The position numbers and the translations under genes were made by a program. DNA of 64,000 nucleotides, from positions 62,001 to 126,000 of the forward strand of contig JBLXFD010000003.1 in the NCBI GenBank assembly GCA_048262455.1, read 5' to 3'. Under the pieces are notes generated by a model. The model searched no databases and had not been told where the DNA came from. It saw only the letters and a list, made by a program, of their open reading frames with translations. Positions 31,565 through 39,589 of the stretch are shown here, piece by piece. Origin of the DNA: Psychromarinibacter sp048262455 (GTDB lineage: Bacteria > Pseudomonadota > Alphaproteobacteria > Rhodobacterales > Rhodobacteraceae). How positions within the stretch are numbered: the first letter of the stretch is position 1; each line of letters begins with the position of its first letter.

Positions 31565-32335
31565 TCAGAACCGCTGCACCAGCATCCCGGCGTCGGCGTG
31601 GATCACCTGCCCGGTGGTATAGGGCAGCCGCCCCGAGGCGAGCGCGGCGATGATCTGCCCCACCTCCTCCGGCGTGCCGACGCGGGGCAGCAGGGTCAGC
31701 CCGGCCTCGGCGCGTTCGCGGTAGTGCTGGATCACCGGGGCCGTCATCTCGGTGTCGATCAGGCCCGGGCGCACGTCGTAGACCGAGATCCCCTCGCGCC
31801 CCAGCCGCACCGCCCAGGATTGCGACGACATCGCCGCCGCCGCCTTGGACACCGCGTATTCGCTGCGCGGCTCGGCCACCGCCTGGGCATTGGCCGAGGT
31901 GACGTTGACCACCGCGTGGAAGGCCTCCGCCGGCCGCGCGCGCGCCAGCAGGCGGCGGGCGAAGGCCTGGGTCAGGAAGAACGGCGCGCGGGCGTTGACG
32001 GCGATGCAGCGGTCGAAGCTTTCGGGGCTGGCGTCCAGCGGGTCGCCGCGCTGCAGCACGCCGACGCCGGCGTTGTTCACCAGCGTGGTCAGCGGGCCCA
32101 GCGCCGCCTCGATCCGCGCCAGTGCCGGGGCGTGGGCGGTCAGGTCCGCCACGTCGAAGGGCGCGGCGAAGGCCTGCCCCCCGGCAGCGCGCACCGCCTC
32201 GACCGAAGCTGCAAGGTCCGCGTCCGCCTCCGGCCCGTTCACGGCCACCGCGAACGACTCGCGCGCCAGCGCCACCGCGGCGGCGCGCCCGATGCCGCGG
32301 CTGGACCCGGTGACCAGCGCAACCTGCCCGCTCAT
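31565..32335 (-). CDS. SDR 3-ketoacyl reductase-like (FabG family)
   Basis: This 256-residue SDR has TGSSRGIGR, NNAG and the YAVSK catalytic elements, with IHADAGMLVQRF at the end. It is the last gene of the acyl-CoA operon and overlaps the acyl-CoA dehydrogenase stop by four bases (ATGA). It might reduce or oxidise a 3-hydroxyacyl intermediate in the pathway; the substrate is unknown. Confidence 0.85.
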   Translation of the reverse strand: MSGQVALVTGSSRGIGRAAAVALARESFAVAVNGPEADADLAASVEAVRAAGGQAFAAPFDVADLTAHAPALARIEAALGPLTTLVNNAGVGVLQRGDPLDASPESFDRCIAVNARAPFFLTQAFARRLLARARPAEAFHAVVNVTSANAQAVAEPRSEYAVSKAAAAMSSQSWAVRLGREGISVYDVRPGLIDTEMTAPVIQHYRERAEAGLTLLPRVGTPEEVGQIIAALASGRLPYTTGQVIHADAGMLVQRF

Positions 32336-33477
32336 GCCGCCGCGCCCTTCGACAACAGCTCGCGCGCGATGATCATCCGCTGCACCTGGTTGGTGCCCTC
32401 GTAGATCTGGGTGATCTTGGCGTCGCGGTACAGCCGCTCCACCTCCATTCCCCGGATGTAGCCGGAGCCGCCGAAGACCTGCACCGCGTCGGCGGTCCGG
32501 GCCACGGCCATGTCGCTGGCGAAGCACTTGGCCATCGAGCAGTGGCGCGTCGCCGCCTCGCCCGCGTCCAGCCGCTGCGCCGCGCTGTAGACCAGCAGCC
32601 GTGCGGCCTCGACGTCCTTGGCGATATCAGCCAGCAGCCACTGCACCCCCTGGAAATCGGCGATCGGCTTGCCGAACTGGTGGCGCTGCGCGGCGTAGTC
32701 CACCGCCGCCTCCAGCCCCGCCTGGCCGATCCCCACCGCCAGCGCGCCGATCCCGACGCGGCCCTTGTCGAGCACGCTCATCATGATGTGGAAACCGCGC
32801 CCCTCGGGGCCAAGCAGCGCATCCCCCGGCAGCCGCACCGCGTCGAAGGTCAGCGCGCCGACCTGGCTGGCGCATTGCCCCATCTTGCGCTCCTTCGGCC
32901 CCCGGGTGACGCCGGGCGCGTGCAGGTCCACCACGAAGATCGACATGCCCCGGTGCCCCGCCTCGGGGTCGGTCCGTGCGAGCACGAAGCCGAGGTCCGC
33001 CACCGGCGCGTTGTGGATCCAGACCTTGCCGCCGTTCAGCACCCAGCCCTCCCCGTCCCGCCGCGCGGTGGTGCGGATGCCGGCGACGTCGGTGCCGGCC
33101 TCGGTCTCGGTGATGCAATAGGCGACGCGGGTGCGCGCGGCGAGGATCTCCGGCAGCCAGCGGCCGCGCTGATCCTCCGTGCCGTGGCGCACCAGCAGGG
33201 TGGCGATCAGCTCCACCAGCCCGCACTGGTCGGCGATGCTGGCATAGCCGCGCGACAGCTCCTCCATCACCACGGCGTAGGCGAGGGTGTCGAGGCCCGG
33301 CCCGCCCATGGCCTCGGGCACGCAGATGCCGAACAGGCCCAGGTCCGCCATCTGCCGGTAGATATGGGCGGGAAAGCTTTCGTCGCGGTCCAGCGCCGCG
33401 GCCTCGGGGCGGATCGCGCCATCGGCAAACTGGCGCACCGTATCGCGAATCTGGCGGTGGGTGTCCGAGAGCATCAT
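32332..33477 (-). CDS. Acyl-CoA dehydrogenase
   Basis: This 381-residue flavoenzyme has the acyl-CoA dehydrogenase signatures YCITETEAGTDVAG, QVFGGSGYIRGMEVERLYRDA and the catalytic-base motif YEGTNQVQR with E360. It introduces the alpha-beta double bond in an acyl-CoA and passes electrons to ETF. It overlaps both flanking genes by four bases. The chain length preferred cannot be read from the sequence, though the form resembles short- or branched-chain enzymes. Confidence 0.92.
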   Translation of the reverse strand: MMLSDTHRQIRDTVRQFADGAIRPEAAALDRDESFPAHIYRQMADLGLFGICVPEAMGGPGLDTLAYAVVMEELSRGYASIADQCGLVELIATLLVRHGTEDQRGRWLPEILAARTRVAYCITETEAGTDVAGIRTTARRDGEGWVLNGGKVWIHNAPVADLGFVLARTDPEAGHRGMSIFVVDLHAPGVTRGPKERKMGQCASQVGALTFDAVRLPGDALLGPEGRGFHIMMSVLDKGRVGIGALAVGIGQAGLEAAVDYAAQRHQFGKPIADFQGVQWLLADIAKDVEAARLLVYSAAQRLDAGEAATRHCSMAKCFASDMAVARTADAVQVFGGSGYIRGMEVERLYRDAKITQIYEGTNQVQRMIIARELLSKGAAA

Positions 33478-34289
33478 GTGCCTGTCCCCTCCGGCGGCTC
33501 GGTCCCGCCGTGGAAGGCGCCGAAGTCGGGGGTGCGCTTCTCGCGGAAGGCGGCAAGCCCCTCGGCAAGCTCCGGCTGGGCGGCAGCGATGCGGCTGGCG
33601 AGCGCGTCCAGCACCCGTTCACGTTCCTCGCCCTCGGCGGCGTTGATCATCATCTTGGTCAGCTCGGTCGCCACCGGCCCCTTGCGCAGCACCTGCCTGG
33701 CCAGCGCCCGGGCGACGGCCAGCCCCTCGCCCTCGGGGGCCACCGCGTCCACCAGCCCCAGCGCGCGGGCGGCCTCGGCCTCCAGCACCTCGCCGAACAG
33801 CGCCATCCGCCGCACCGGCCCGGCGCCGAAACGACGCACCGCGCGCTGGGTGCCGGACCAGCCGGCCACCACGCCCAGCCCGGTTTCCGGCTGCCCCAGC
33901 TTCACCTGCGCCTCGGCGATCCGGTAGTCGGCGCAGGCGGCCAGTTCCAGCCCGCCGCCCAGGGCGTGGCCGTTCAGCACCGCGATCACCGGCTGGCGCA
34001 GCCGGGCCAGCCGATCCAGCGCCTCGTGCCCGTCGCGCACCCAGTGCCGGGCGAAGGCGGCGGGGCCCTGTCCGCTCCAGGCCGTGATGTCGCCGCCGGC
34101 GCAGAAGCTGCGGCCGGTGCCGGTCAGGATCAGCACGCCGATGTCACCGCGCCGCTCCACCACCCGGCACAGGCGCGCCAGCTCGTCCATCATCGCCTCG
34201 TCCAGGGCGTTGCGCCTTTCCGGACGGTCGATGCGCAGCAGGCCGATGCCGTTCTCGGCCTCCAGCATGAAGGCCTCCGCCGCGCTCAT
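33474..34289 (-). CDS. Enoyl-CoA hydratase/isomerase
   Basis: This 271-residue crotonase has the oxyanion-hole motif SFCAGGDITAW and the later GHALGGGLELAACADYRIA plus GQPETGLG, giving both glutamates expected of a hydratase. It hydrates an enoyl-CoA from the neighbouring dehydrogenase. The start overlaps the CoA-transferase stop and the end overlaps the dehydrogenase start, each by four bases. Confidence 0.9.
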   Translation of the reverse strand: MSAAEAFMLEAENGIGLLRIDRPERRNALDEAMMDELARLCRVVERRGDIGVLILTGTGRSFCAGGDITAWSGQGPAAFARHWVRDGHEALDRLARLRQPVIAVLNGHALGGGLELAACADYRIAEAQVKLGQPETGLGVVAGWSGTQRAVRRFGAGPVRRMALFGEVLEAEAARALGLVDAVAPEGEGLAVARALARQVLRKGPVATELTKMMINAAEGEERERVLDALASRIAAAQPELAEGLAAFREKRTPDFGAFHGGTEPPEGTGT

Positions 34290-35866
34290 GCCGGCACCAG
34301 CGTCAGGCCCATCGGCTCGGGCCGGAACAGCGCCGCGTCCATCGTCCGCAGGTCCTTCGCCACCGCCAGTTCGGTTCCCGCCTGTCCCAGCACGTCGCGC
34401 TCCAGGTCGATCCCCGGCGCCAGCTCTGTCACCACCAGCCGGCCGTCGATCAGGCGGATCACGCAGCGTTCGGTGACGTAGGTGACGTGCTGGCCCTGCG
34501 CCTGCGCCCGCGCGCCGGAGAAGGAGACCTGGTCCACCGTCTCGACGAACTTGGCCACCTTGCCCTCGCGGTCGATCACCAGCCGCCCGTCCTCGACGTG
34601 CATCTTCGCCCCGGCGTTGAAGTTGCCCGAGAAGACCAGCCGCCGCGCCCGCGCCGTGATGTCGACAAAGCCCCCCGCCCCGGCCGTGCGGTGCGGCACC
34701 GCCGCGAGGCGCGAGACATTGACCGACCCGTCGCGCCCGACCTCGAGGAAGGACAGCAGCGCCGCGTCGAAGCCGCCGGCCTGGAAGTAGGCGAACTGGT
34801 GCGGCGAGGGCACGAAGGCCTCGGCATTGGCGGCGCAGCCGAACTTGAAGCCCAGCAGCGGGATCCCCCCCACCGCGCCCTGTTCGATCATCCAGGTGAC
34901 GGTACCGTGCTGACCCTCCTCCAGCAGGATGCGCGGCACGTTGGCGGAGATGCCGAAGCCGATGTTGACGGCCCATCCCGCCCGCAGCTCCTGCGCCACG
35001 CGGCGGGCCATGACCTTGCCGGGATTGAATTCGCCGGTGTCGAAGCTGTCCAGCGGCCGCACCACCTGCCCCGAGATCGCCGGATCGTTCGGGGTGGCCG
35101 TGGTCTGCAGCTGGTCCGGCGCCTCGACCACCGCGTCCACCAGGATGCCGGGCACCCGCACGTCATGGGGCCGCAGGCTGCCCGCCGCCGTCACCTGCCG
35201 CACCTGCGCGATCACCTTGCCGCCGTTGTTGCGCGCCGCCAGCGCCACCTCCATCGCGCCGATGTATGCGCCCTCCTGCTCGAAGCTGAGGTTGCCGCGA
35301 GTGTCGGCGGTGCTGGCGCGGATGATCGCGACGTCGGGGCGTAGGGCGCGGAAGTACAGCCAGTCGTCGCCGTCGAACTCGCGCGCCTCGACGATCGGCG
35401 CGGCACGGGCGGCGGCGTTCATCGCGCAGCCCTCCTGGGTAGGATCGACGAAGGTGCCGAGACCCACCTTGGTCAGCACGCCGGGACGCTTCGCCGCCCC
35501 CTCGCGCAGCATGTCGAAGAGGATGCCGGAGGGCACGTTGTAGGCGCTCAACTGCTCGTTCGCGATCATCTGCCAGATCAGCGGCGGCTCGGCGTTGGAG
35601 GGGCCGGAGGGGAAGGACCCGGCAAGGATCCGGCGCAGCATGCCGGGGCGCGCGATGTGGTCGATACCCTTGGTGCCGAACATGTCCCCGGCGGCAATGG
35701 GAGAGATGACGGTGAGGTTGCCGGGTGCAGCTTCGGCCTCGAACCGAGCGCCGAGCGCCGCCAGCACCGCATCGGGACAGCACAGCCCGCTGGAGGAGTT
35801 GATGGCCAGCATCGCCCCCTCCGGCACCATCCGCACCGCGTCGCTTGCCGACATCACCTTGGACAT
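34286..35866 (-). CDS. Single-chain family I CoA-transferase (YdiF/acetate CoA-transferase type)
   Basis: This 526-residue protein fuses the alpha and beta halves of a family I CoA-transferase. The alpha half runs to about 260 and the beta half has NIGFGISANVPRILLEEGQ with the catalytic glutamate E328 in MIEQGAVGGIP. It would activate a carboxylic acid as its CoA ester for the downstream dehydrogenase and hydratase. The MSKVMSASDA start at 35866 was chosen by family alignment in mind and a GGGGGCGGC site. First gene of the operon. Confidence 0.9.
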   Translation of the reverse strand: MSKVMSASDAVRMVPEGAMLAINSSSGLCCPDAVLAALGARFEAEAAPGNLTVISPIAAGDMFGTKGIDHIARPGMLRRILAGSFPSGPSNAEPPLIWQMIANEQLSAYNVPSGILFDMLREGAAKRPGVLTKVGLGTFVDPTQEGCAMNAAARAAPIVEAREFDGDDWLYFRALRPDVAIIRASTADTRGNLSFEQEGAYIGAMEVALAARNNGGKVIAQVRQVTAAGSLRPHDVRVPGILVDAVVEAPDQLQTTATPNDPAISGQVVRPLDSFDTGEFNPGKVMARRVAQELRAGWAVNIGFGISANVPRILLEEGQHGTVTWMIEQGAVGGIPLLGFKFGCAANAEAFVPSPHQFAYFQAGGFDAALLSFLEVGRDGSVNVSRLAAVPHRTAGAGGFVDITARARRLVFSGNFNAGAKMHVEDGRLVIDREGKVAKFVETVDQVSFSGARAQAQGQHVTYVTERCVIRLIDGRLVVTELAPGIDLERDVLGQAGTELAVAKDLRTMDAALFRPEPMGLTLVPA

Positions 35867-35879
35867 GCCGCCCCCGCTG

Positions 35880-35895
35880 GTAACTGGTTGGTTAC
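35880..35895. promoter_or_regulatory. Inverted repeat upstream of the CoA-transferase gene, candidate TetR operator
   Basis: GTAAC-N6-GTTAC, reading GTAACCAACCAGTTAC on the coding strand, lies 14-29 bases before the start codon, where a repressor would block transcription or ribosome access. The length fits a TetR-family dimer. The convergent TetR gene at 30935 is the obvious candidate. Inference. Confidence 0.4.
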
Positions 35896-35929
35896 ATCTA
35901 GCAAGGCGGTTCGGTCCGGGCAAGCACAG

Positions 35930-36125
35930 GCATGCGGGCGGATCTCCGCACCCGGCCCGGAACAAGGCACGAAGTGCCGCCGGGCCAGCGCCCGTCCGTC
36001 CCCCGGGCGGGCGCTTCGTTGAGGTTTGCGCGGAGGTGGAGCGGGGATGTGGCGGTGAAATAAAATGGCGACCACCAGCGACAGGGGCGCCCACCCACGG
36101 ACGGGCGCTGGTCCTCCGTAGGGCC
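35930..36125. repeat. Palindrome-rich intergenic element
   Basis: This stretch inside the 369-bp gap 35867-36235 has a GGCAC-GAA-GTGCC hairpin near 35966 and a perfect 15-bp inverted repeat with arms at 35985-35999 (CCAGCGCCCGTCCGT) and 36097-36111, about 97 bp apart. An AT-richer patch (AAATAAAATGG) lies between the arms. No ORF is credible. It looks like a dispersed palindromic element. Confidence 0.55.
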
Positions 36126-36235
36126 CGGTGCCCCCGAAAGGGCCCACCTCCCCCGCCTTACCGGTTGTGACTGCCGCCCAAACCACAGCATACTCGGCCC
36201 GACACCGCCGCCACGGGCCAGGGAACGGAGACGGG

Positions 36236-37546
36236 ATGCGCTGGAAGACCGCTGACTACACCGGCTGGGGCCGGGCCCTGCGCGCGACGGGGGAACTGGC
36301 CCGGCCGGAACGGCGCGCCGCGCTGGCCGCGCTGATGGCCGACAGCCCCGCCCCCGCCATTGGCCGCCGCCGCTCCTACGGCGACGCGGCGCTGAACGGC
36401 GGCGGGCGGGCGATTGACATGACCCGGCTGGACCGGCTCGAGACGCTGGAGGAGGACAGCGGCACCCTGACCGCCGAGGCGGGGCTGACGCTGGGCGAGA
36501 TCGTCCGCCTGCTGGCCCCGCGCGGCTGGCTGCCCGAGGTGCTGCCCGGCACCGGCTTCGCCACCGTCGGCGGCGCCATCGCCAACGACGTGCATGGCAA
36601 GAACCACCACAACGCGGGCTCTTTCTGCCAGCACCTGCGGGCGCTGACCCTGATGCTGCCCGGCGGCGAGACCCGGCGCCTGACGCCGGAGGACCCGCTG
36701 TTCCGCGCCACCGCCGGCGGCCTTGGCCAGACCGGCGCCATCGTCACCGCCGAGTTGAAGCTGCGGCGCGTGAAAAGCGACCTTGTCACCGTGACCGAGC
36801 GGCGGGTCGAGGGGCTGGACGAGCACCTGGCGCGGCTGGACGGGTCCGACGCCAGCTACTGCGTCGGCTGGGTCGACGCCACCGCCACCGGCGCCGACTT
36901 GGGGCGCGGGATCGTGGAAGAGGCAGAGACCGGCGCCGGCCTCGTCCCGCCGCCGCGCGCCGCCCGCTCGGTGCCGCTGGACGCGCCGGGTTTCGCGCTG
37001 TCGCCGCCGGTGGTGCGGCTGTTCAACTGGCTCTATTACCGCCGCATCCCCGCCTCGGGGCGCACGGTGGTCCGGCGGCTGGGGGATTTCTTCTTTCCGC
37101 TGGACCGGATCCACGACTGGAACCGCCTGTACGGCAAGCAGGGGTTTCACCAGTTCCAGTGCGTGGTGCCGCTGGGGGCCGCCGAAGTGCTGCGCGGGAT
37201 GCTGGAACAGGTGTCGCAGGCCGGGCTCGCGTCGCCGCTGGCGGTGCTGAAACGGCTGGGGCCGGGGCGCGCGGGGCACCTGAGCTTTCCGATGCAGGGC
37301 TACACCCTTGCCGTCGACTTGCGGGCGCGGGGCGAGGCCGAGGCGCTGATCCGCCGGCTTGGCGACATGGCCGCGGATGCCGGCGGGCGGGTCTACTTCG
37401 CCAAGGACAGCCTGATGACCCCCGGCCGCGTGCACGACATGTACCCCGAGGCCGCGGACTGGGCCGCCGAGGTGGCGAAGGCCGATCCGGAGCGGCGCCT
37501 GCTGACCGACCTCGTCCGCCGCCTGAACCTGAGGCCCGTTTCATGA
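36236..37546 (+). CDS. dprE1: FAD-dependent DprE1-like decaprenylphosphoryl-ribose 2'-oxidase
   Basis: This 436-residue flavoprotein has a VAO-type FAD domain with RRRSYGDAALN and GFATVGGAIANDVHGKNHH, both strongly DprE1-like, and a C-terminal ALO-type domain. DprE1 oxidises the C2 hydroxyl of polyprenylphosphoryl-ribose. The conserved lysine is K390 (FAKDS), but the position 31 residues earlier, cysteine in Mycobacterium tuberculosis (C387), is A359 (GYTLAVD). GGAACGGAG precedes the start. The next gene overlaps by four bases and encodes the DprE2-like partner. Confidence 0.85.
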   Translation: MRWKTADYTGWGRALRATGELARPERRAALAALMADSPAPAIGRRRSYGDAALNGGGRAIDMTRLDRLETLEEDSGTLTAEAGLTLGEIVRLLAPRGWLPEVLPGTGFATVGGAIANDVHGKNHHNAGSFCQHLRALTLMLPGGETRRLTPEDPLFRATAGGLGQTGAIVTAELKLRRVKSDLVTVTERRVEGLDEHLARLDGSDASYCVGWVDATATGADLGRGIVEEAETGAGLVPPPRAARSVPLDAPGFALSPPVVRLFNWLYYRRIPASGRTVVRRLGDFFFPLDRIHDWNRLYGKQGFHQFQCVVPLGAAEVLRGMLEQVSQAGLASPLAVLKRLGPGRAGHLSFPMQGYTLAVDLRARGEAEALIRRLGDMAADAGGRVYFAKDSLMTPGRVHDMYPEAADWAAEVAKADPERRLLTDLVRRLNLRPVS

Positions 37547-38280
37547 AAGACTGCTGGATCATCCTCGGCGCCACCTCGGCAATGGCCCGCGCCCTGTCGC
37601 GGCGGCTGGCCGAACAGGGCTGCGGCCTGCTGCTAGCCGGGCGCGGCATGGCAGAGCTAGAGGCGATCGCCCGCGACTGCCGCCTGCGCGGCGCGCCGCT
37701 GGCCGAGGTGCACGGTTTCGACACCCGCGACCCCGGCAGCTTCGCCCCGCTGGTGGAGCGCGCGCGTTCCATCGACGGCACACTGAACGCGGCGGTCTTC
37801 GTCGGCTCGATGCCCGCGCAGACCGAGATCGACGCCGACCCCGCGCTGCTGGACGGCACCGTCGCCGACAGCTTCACCGGCCCCGCGCGCTTCCTGCAGA
37901 TGCTGGCCCCGGTGATCGAGGACAACGGCGCGGGAACGGTGGTGGGCGTCGGCTCTGTCGCCGGGGACCGCGGGCGGCTGAACAACTACGTCTACGGCGC
38001 CGCCAAGGCGGGTTTCGCCACCTACCTCTCGGGCCTGCGCAACCGGCTGACCCGGTCGGGCGGCCACGTGGTGACGGTCAAGCCCGGCTTCGTCGACACC
38101 GCAATGACCTGGGGGATCGAGGGGATGTTCCTCGTCGCCTCGCCCGACGACGTGGCGCAGGACATCCTGAAGGCCGTGCGCAAGGGGCGCAACGTGATCT
38201 ACACGCCGTTCTTCTGGCGCGGGATCATGGCGATCATCCGTTCGGTGCCGGAGCCGGTGTTCAAGAAGATGAAGATCTGA
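37543..38280 (+). CDS. dprE2: DprE2-like short-chain reductase
   Basis: This 245-residue SDR has WIILGATSAMARALSRRLAEQ at its N-terminus and YVYGAAKAGFATYLSGLRNRL with the YxxxK pair, followed by VTVKPGFVDTAM. These are the wording and order of DprE2, which reduces the 2'-keto intermediate to polyprenylphosphoryl-arabinose. Its ATG overlaps the oxidase stop (ATGA), and this coupling of oxidase and reductase is the main support for the assignment. Confidence 0.85.
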   Translation: MKDCWIILGATSAMARALSRRLAEQGCGLLLAGRGMAELEAIARDCRLRGAPLAEVHGFDTRDPGSFAPLVERARSIDGTLNAAVFVGSMPAQTEIDADPALLDGTVADSFTGPARFLQMLAPVIEDNGAGTVVGVGSVAGDRGRLNNYVYGAAKAGFATYLSGLRNRLTRSGGHVVTVKPGFVDTAMTWGIEGMFLVASPDDVAQDILKAVRKGRNVIYTPFFWRGIMAIIRSVPEPVFKKMKI

Positions 38281-38293
38281 GGGGCAGGACGCC

Positions 38294-39589
38294 GTGACGG
38301 GCCACCGCGCCCCCTTCGACGACGGCCGCGGCGCCGCGCTGTCGCTGATCATTCTTGCGACTTGGGCGGCCTATACCCTTTCGCGCGTCTGGGGGCATTG
38401 GCCCCCGGACCTCTCGGCGCTGTATTTCGCCGCCCGTTTTTTCGCGGAGGGCGCTTGGGCCGAGGTCTACGCCAGCCCCACCGGCTTCTTTGGCGAGGAC
38501 CACCCGCAAAGCTGGCTAGACGAACTGGCAGCGCTGGGCCACACCGGGGAGCAGTCGTTTCCCTACATCTATCCCCCGCTCTGGGCTGCCCTGTTCGCGC
38601 CGCTCGCTCAGTCGCTGTCGCCCACCGCCTTCTTCAATGGCGCCTACATCTGGCACATCGCCCTTCTGGCGCTGGCACCGGTTCTCAGCTTCCGAATCAT
38701 GCGGCCCGCAATCGGCTTCCTGCCCTTCGCGCTCATCGCCGCGGCGCTGCTGGCGACGTCGGTCATCACCGCCCACGGTCTTTTCCAGAACCAGCCGCAG
38801 ATCACAGTCGCGGTGCTGACCCTGCTGGCGTTCGAGCGGCTCACCTCCGGCCACCCTGTCGCCGCCGGCATCGCACTGGGGCTTGCCGCGGCGATAAAGC
38901 TGACGCCCGTGCTGTTTCTGGTGGTTTTGATCGCGGAACGGCAATGGCGCGCCACCGCCGTCACGCTTGGGACGCTGGCGCTGCTGGCGGCGGCCAGCCT
39001 GGCGCTGGCGGGGCCGGACCTGCACGTCATTTACCTCGAGAAACTGGGGATCGTGGCGGACCAGCTGGTGATCTGGGGGATGAACATATCGCTGCGCAGC
39101 GCGCTGTTCCTGCTGACTGAGATAAGCGCCGGCCGGGCTGTTCCGGTCTCTCCCGACACGGCGCTTCGCCTGGCCGCGCCGCCCTGGCTCGACCCGATCA
39201 CGACACTCGTCCTGTTCGCAGGCGGCGCGCTGATGCTGCTGGCGACCGCGTCGCAGGAGCCGGATCAGCGCCTGCGCAACCGGCTGGCGGCCTGGAGCCT
39301 GCTGCTGACCGTCAGCGCTCCGCTGGCCTGGGCGCACCACTATACCCTCACGCTGCTGCTGCTGCCGGGGTTGGTGGGGCGCCCGCTCGGTGCCGGCCTT
39401 GCGCTGGTCGCGCTGTTCGGCCTTGCCTTCGCGAACCGCACCGTCGCCTTTCTGGCCAGTATCCTGCCCGTGCAGGCGTACCTGATCCCCGCCGCGGTGG
39501 CGCTGATGCTGATGTTTGCCGTCGCCTTCGCGCTCTGGCCGCGGATCAGCCGAACCAGACCTGCCAGAGGCCGGCCGCGTAGAACATGA
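38294..39589 (+). CDS. GT87-like (DUF2029) polytopic glycosyltransferase
   Basis: This 431-residue protein has about ten membrane helices and the layout of GT-C glycosyltransferases of the GT87/DUF2029 group: a short first loop with PPDLSALYFAARFFAEGAWAEVY, an early acidic motif and PYIYPPLWAALFAPL, which is the hallmark of this group. GT-C enzymes use polyprenyl-phosphate sugars. The start is GTG 13 bases after the DprE2-like gene. The end overlaps the HAD-UbiA gene on the other strand by 44 bp. Confidence 0.8.
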   Translation: MTGHRAPFDDGRGAALSLIILATWAAYTLSRVWGHWPPDLSALYFAARFFAEGAWAEVYASPTGFFGEDHPQSWLDELAALGHTGEQSFPYIYPPLWAALFAPLAQSLSPTAFFNGAYIWHIALLALAPVLSFRIMRPAIGFLPFALIAAALLATSVITAHGLFQNQPQITVAVLTLLAFERLTSGHPVAAGIALGLAAAIKLTPVLFLVVLIAERQWRATAVTLGTLALLAAASLALAGPDLHVIYLEKLGIVADQLVIWGMNISLRSALFLLTEISAGRAVPVSPDTALRLAAPPWLDPITTLVLFAGGALMLLATASQEPDQRLRNRLAAWSLLLTVSAPLAWAHHYTLTLLLLPGLVGRPLGAGLALVALFGLAFANRTVAFLASILPVQAYLIPAAVALMLMFAVAFALWPRISRTRPARGRPRRT

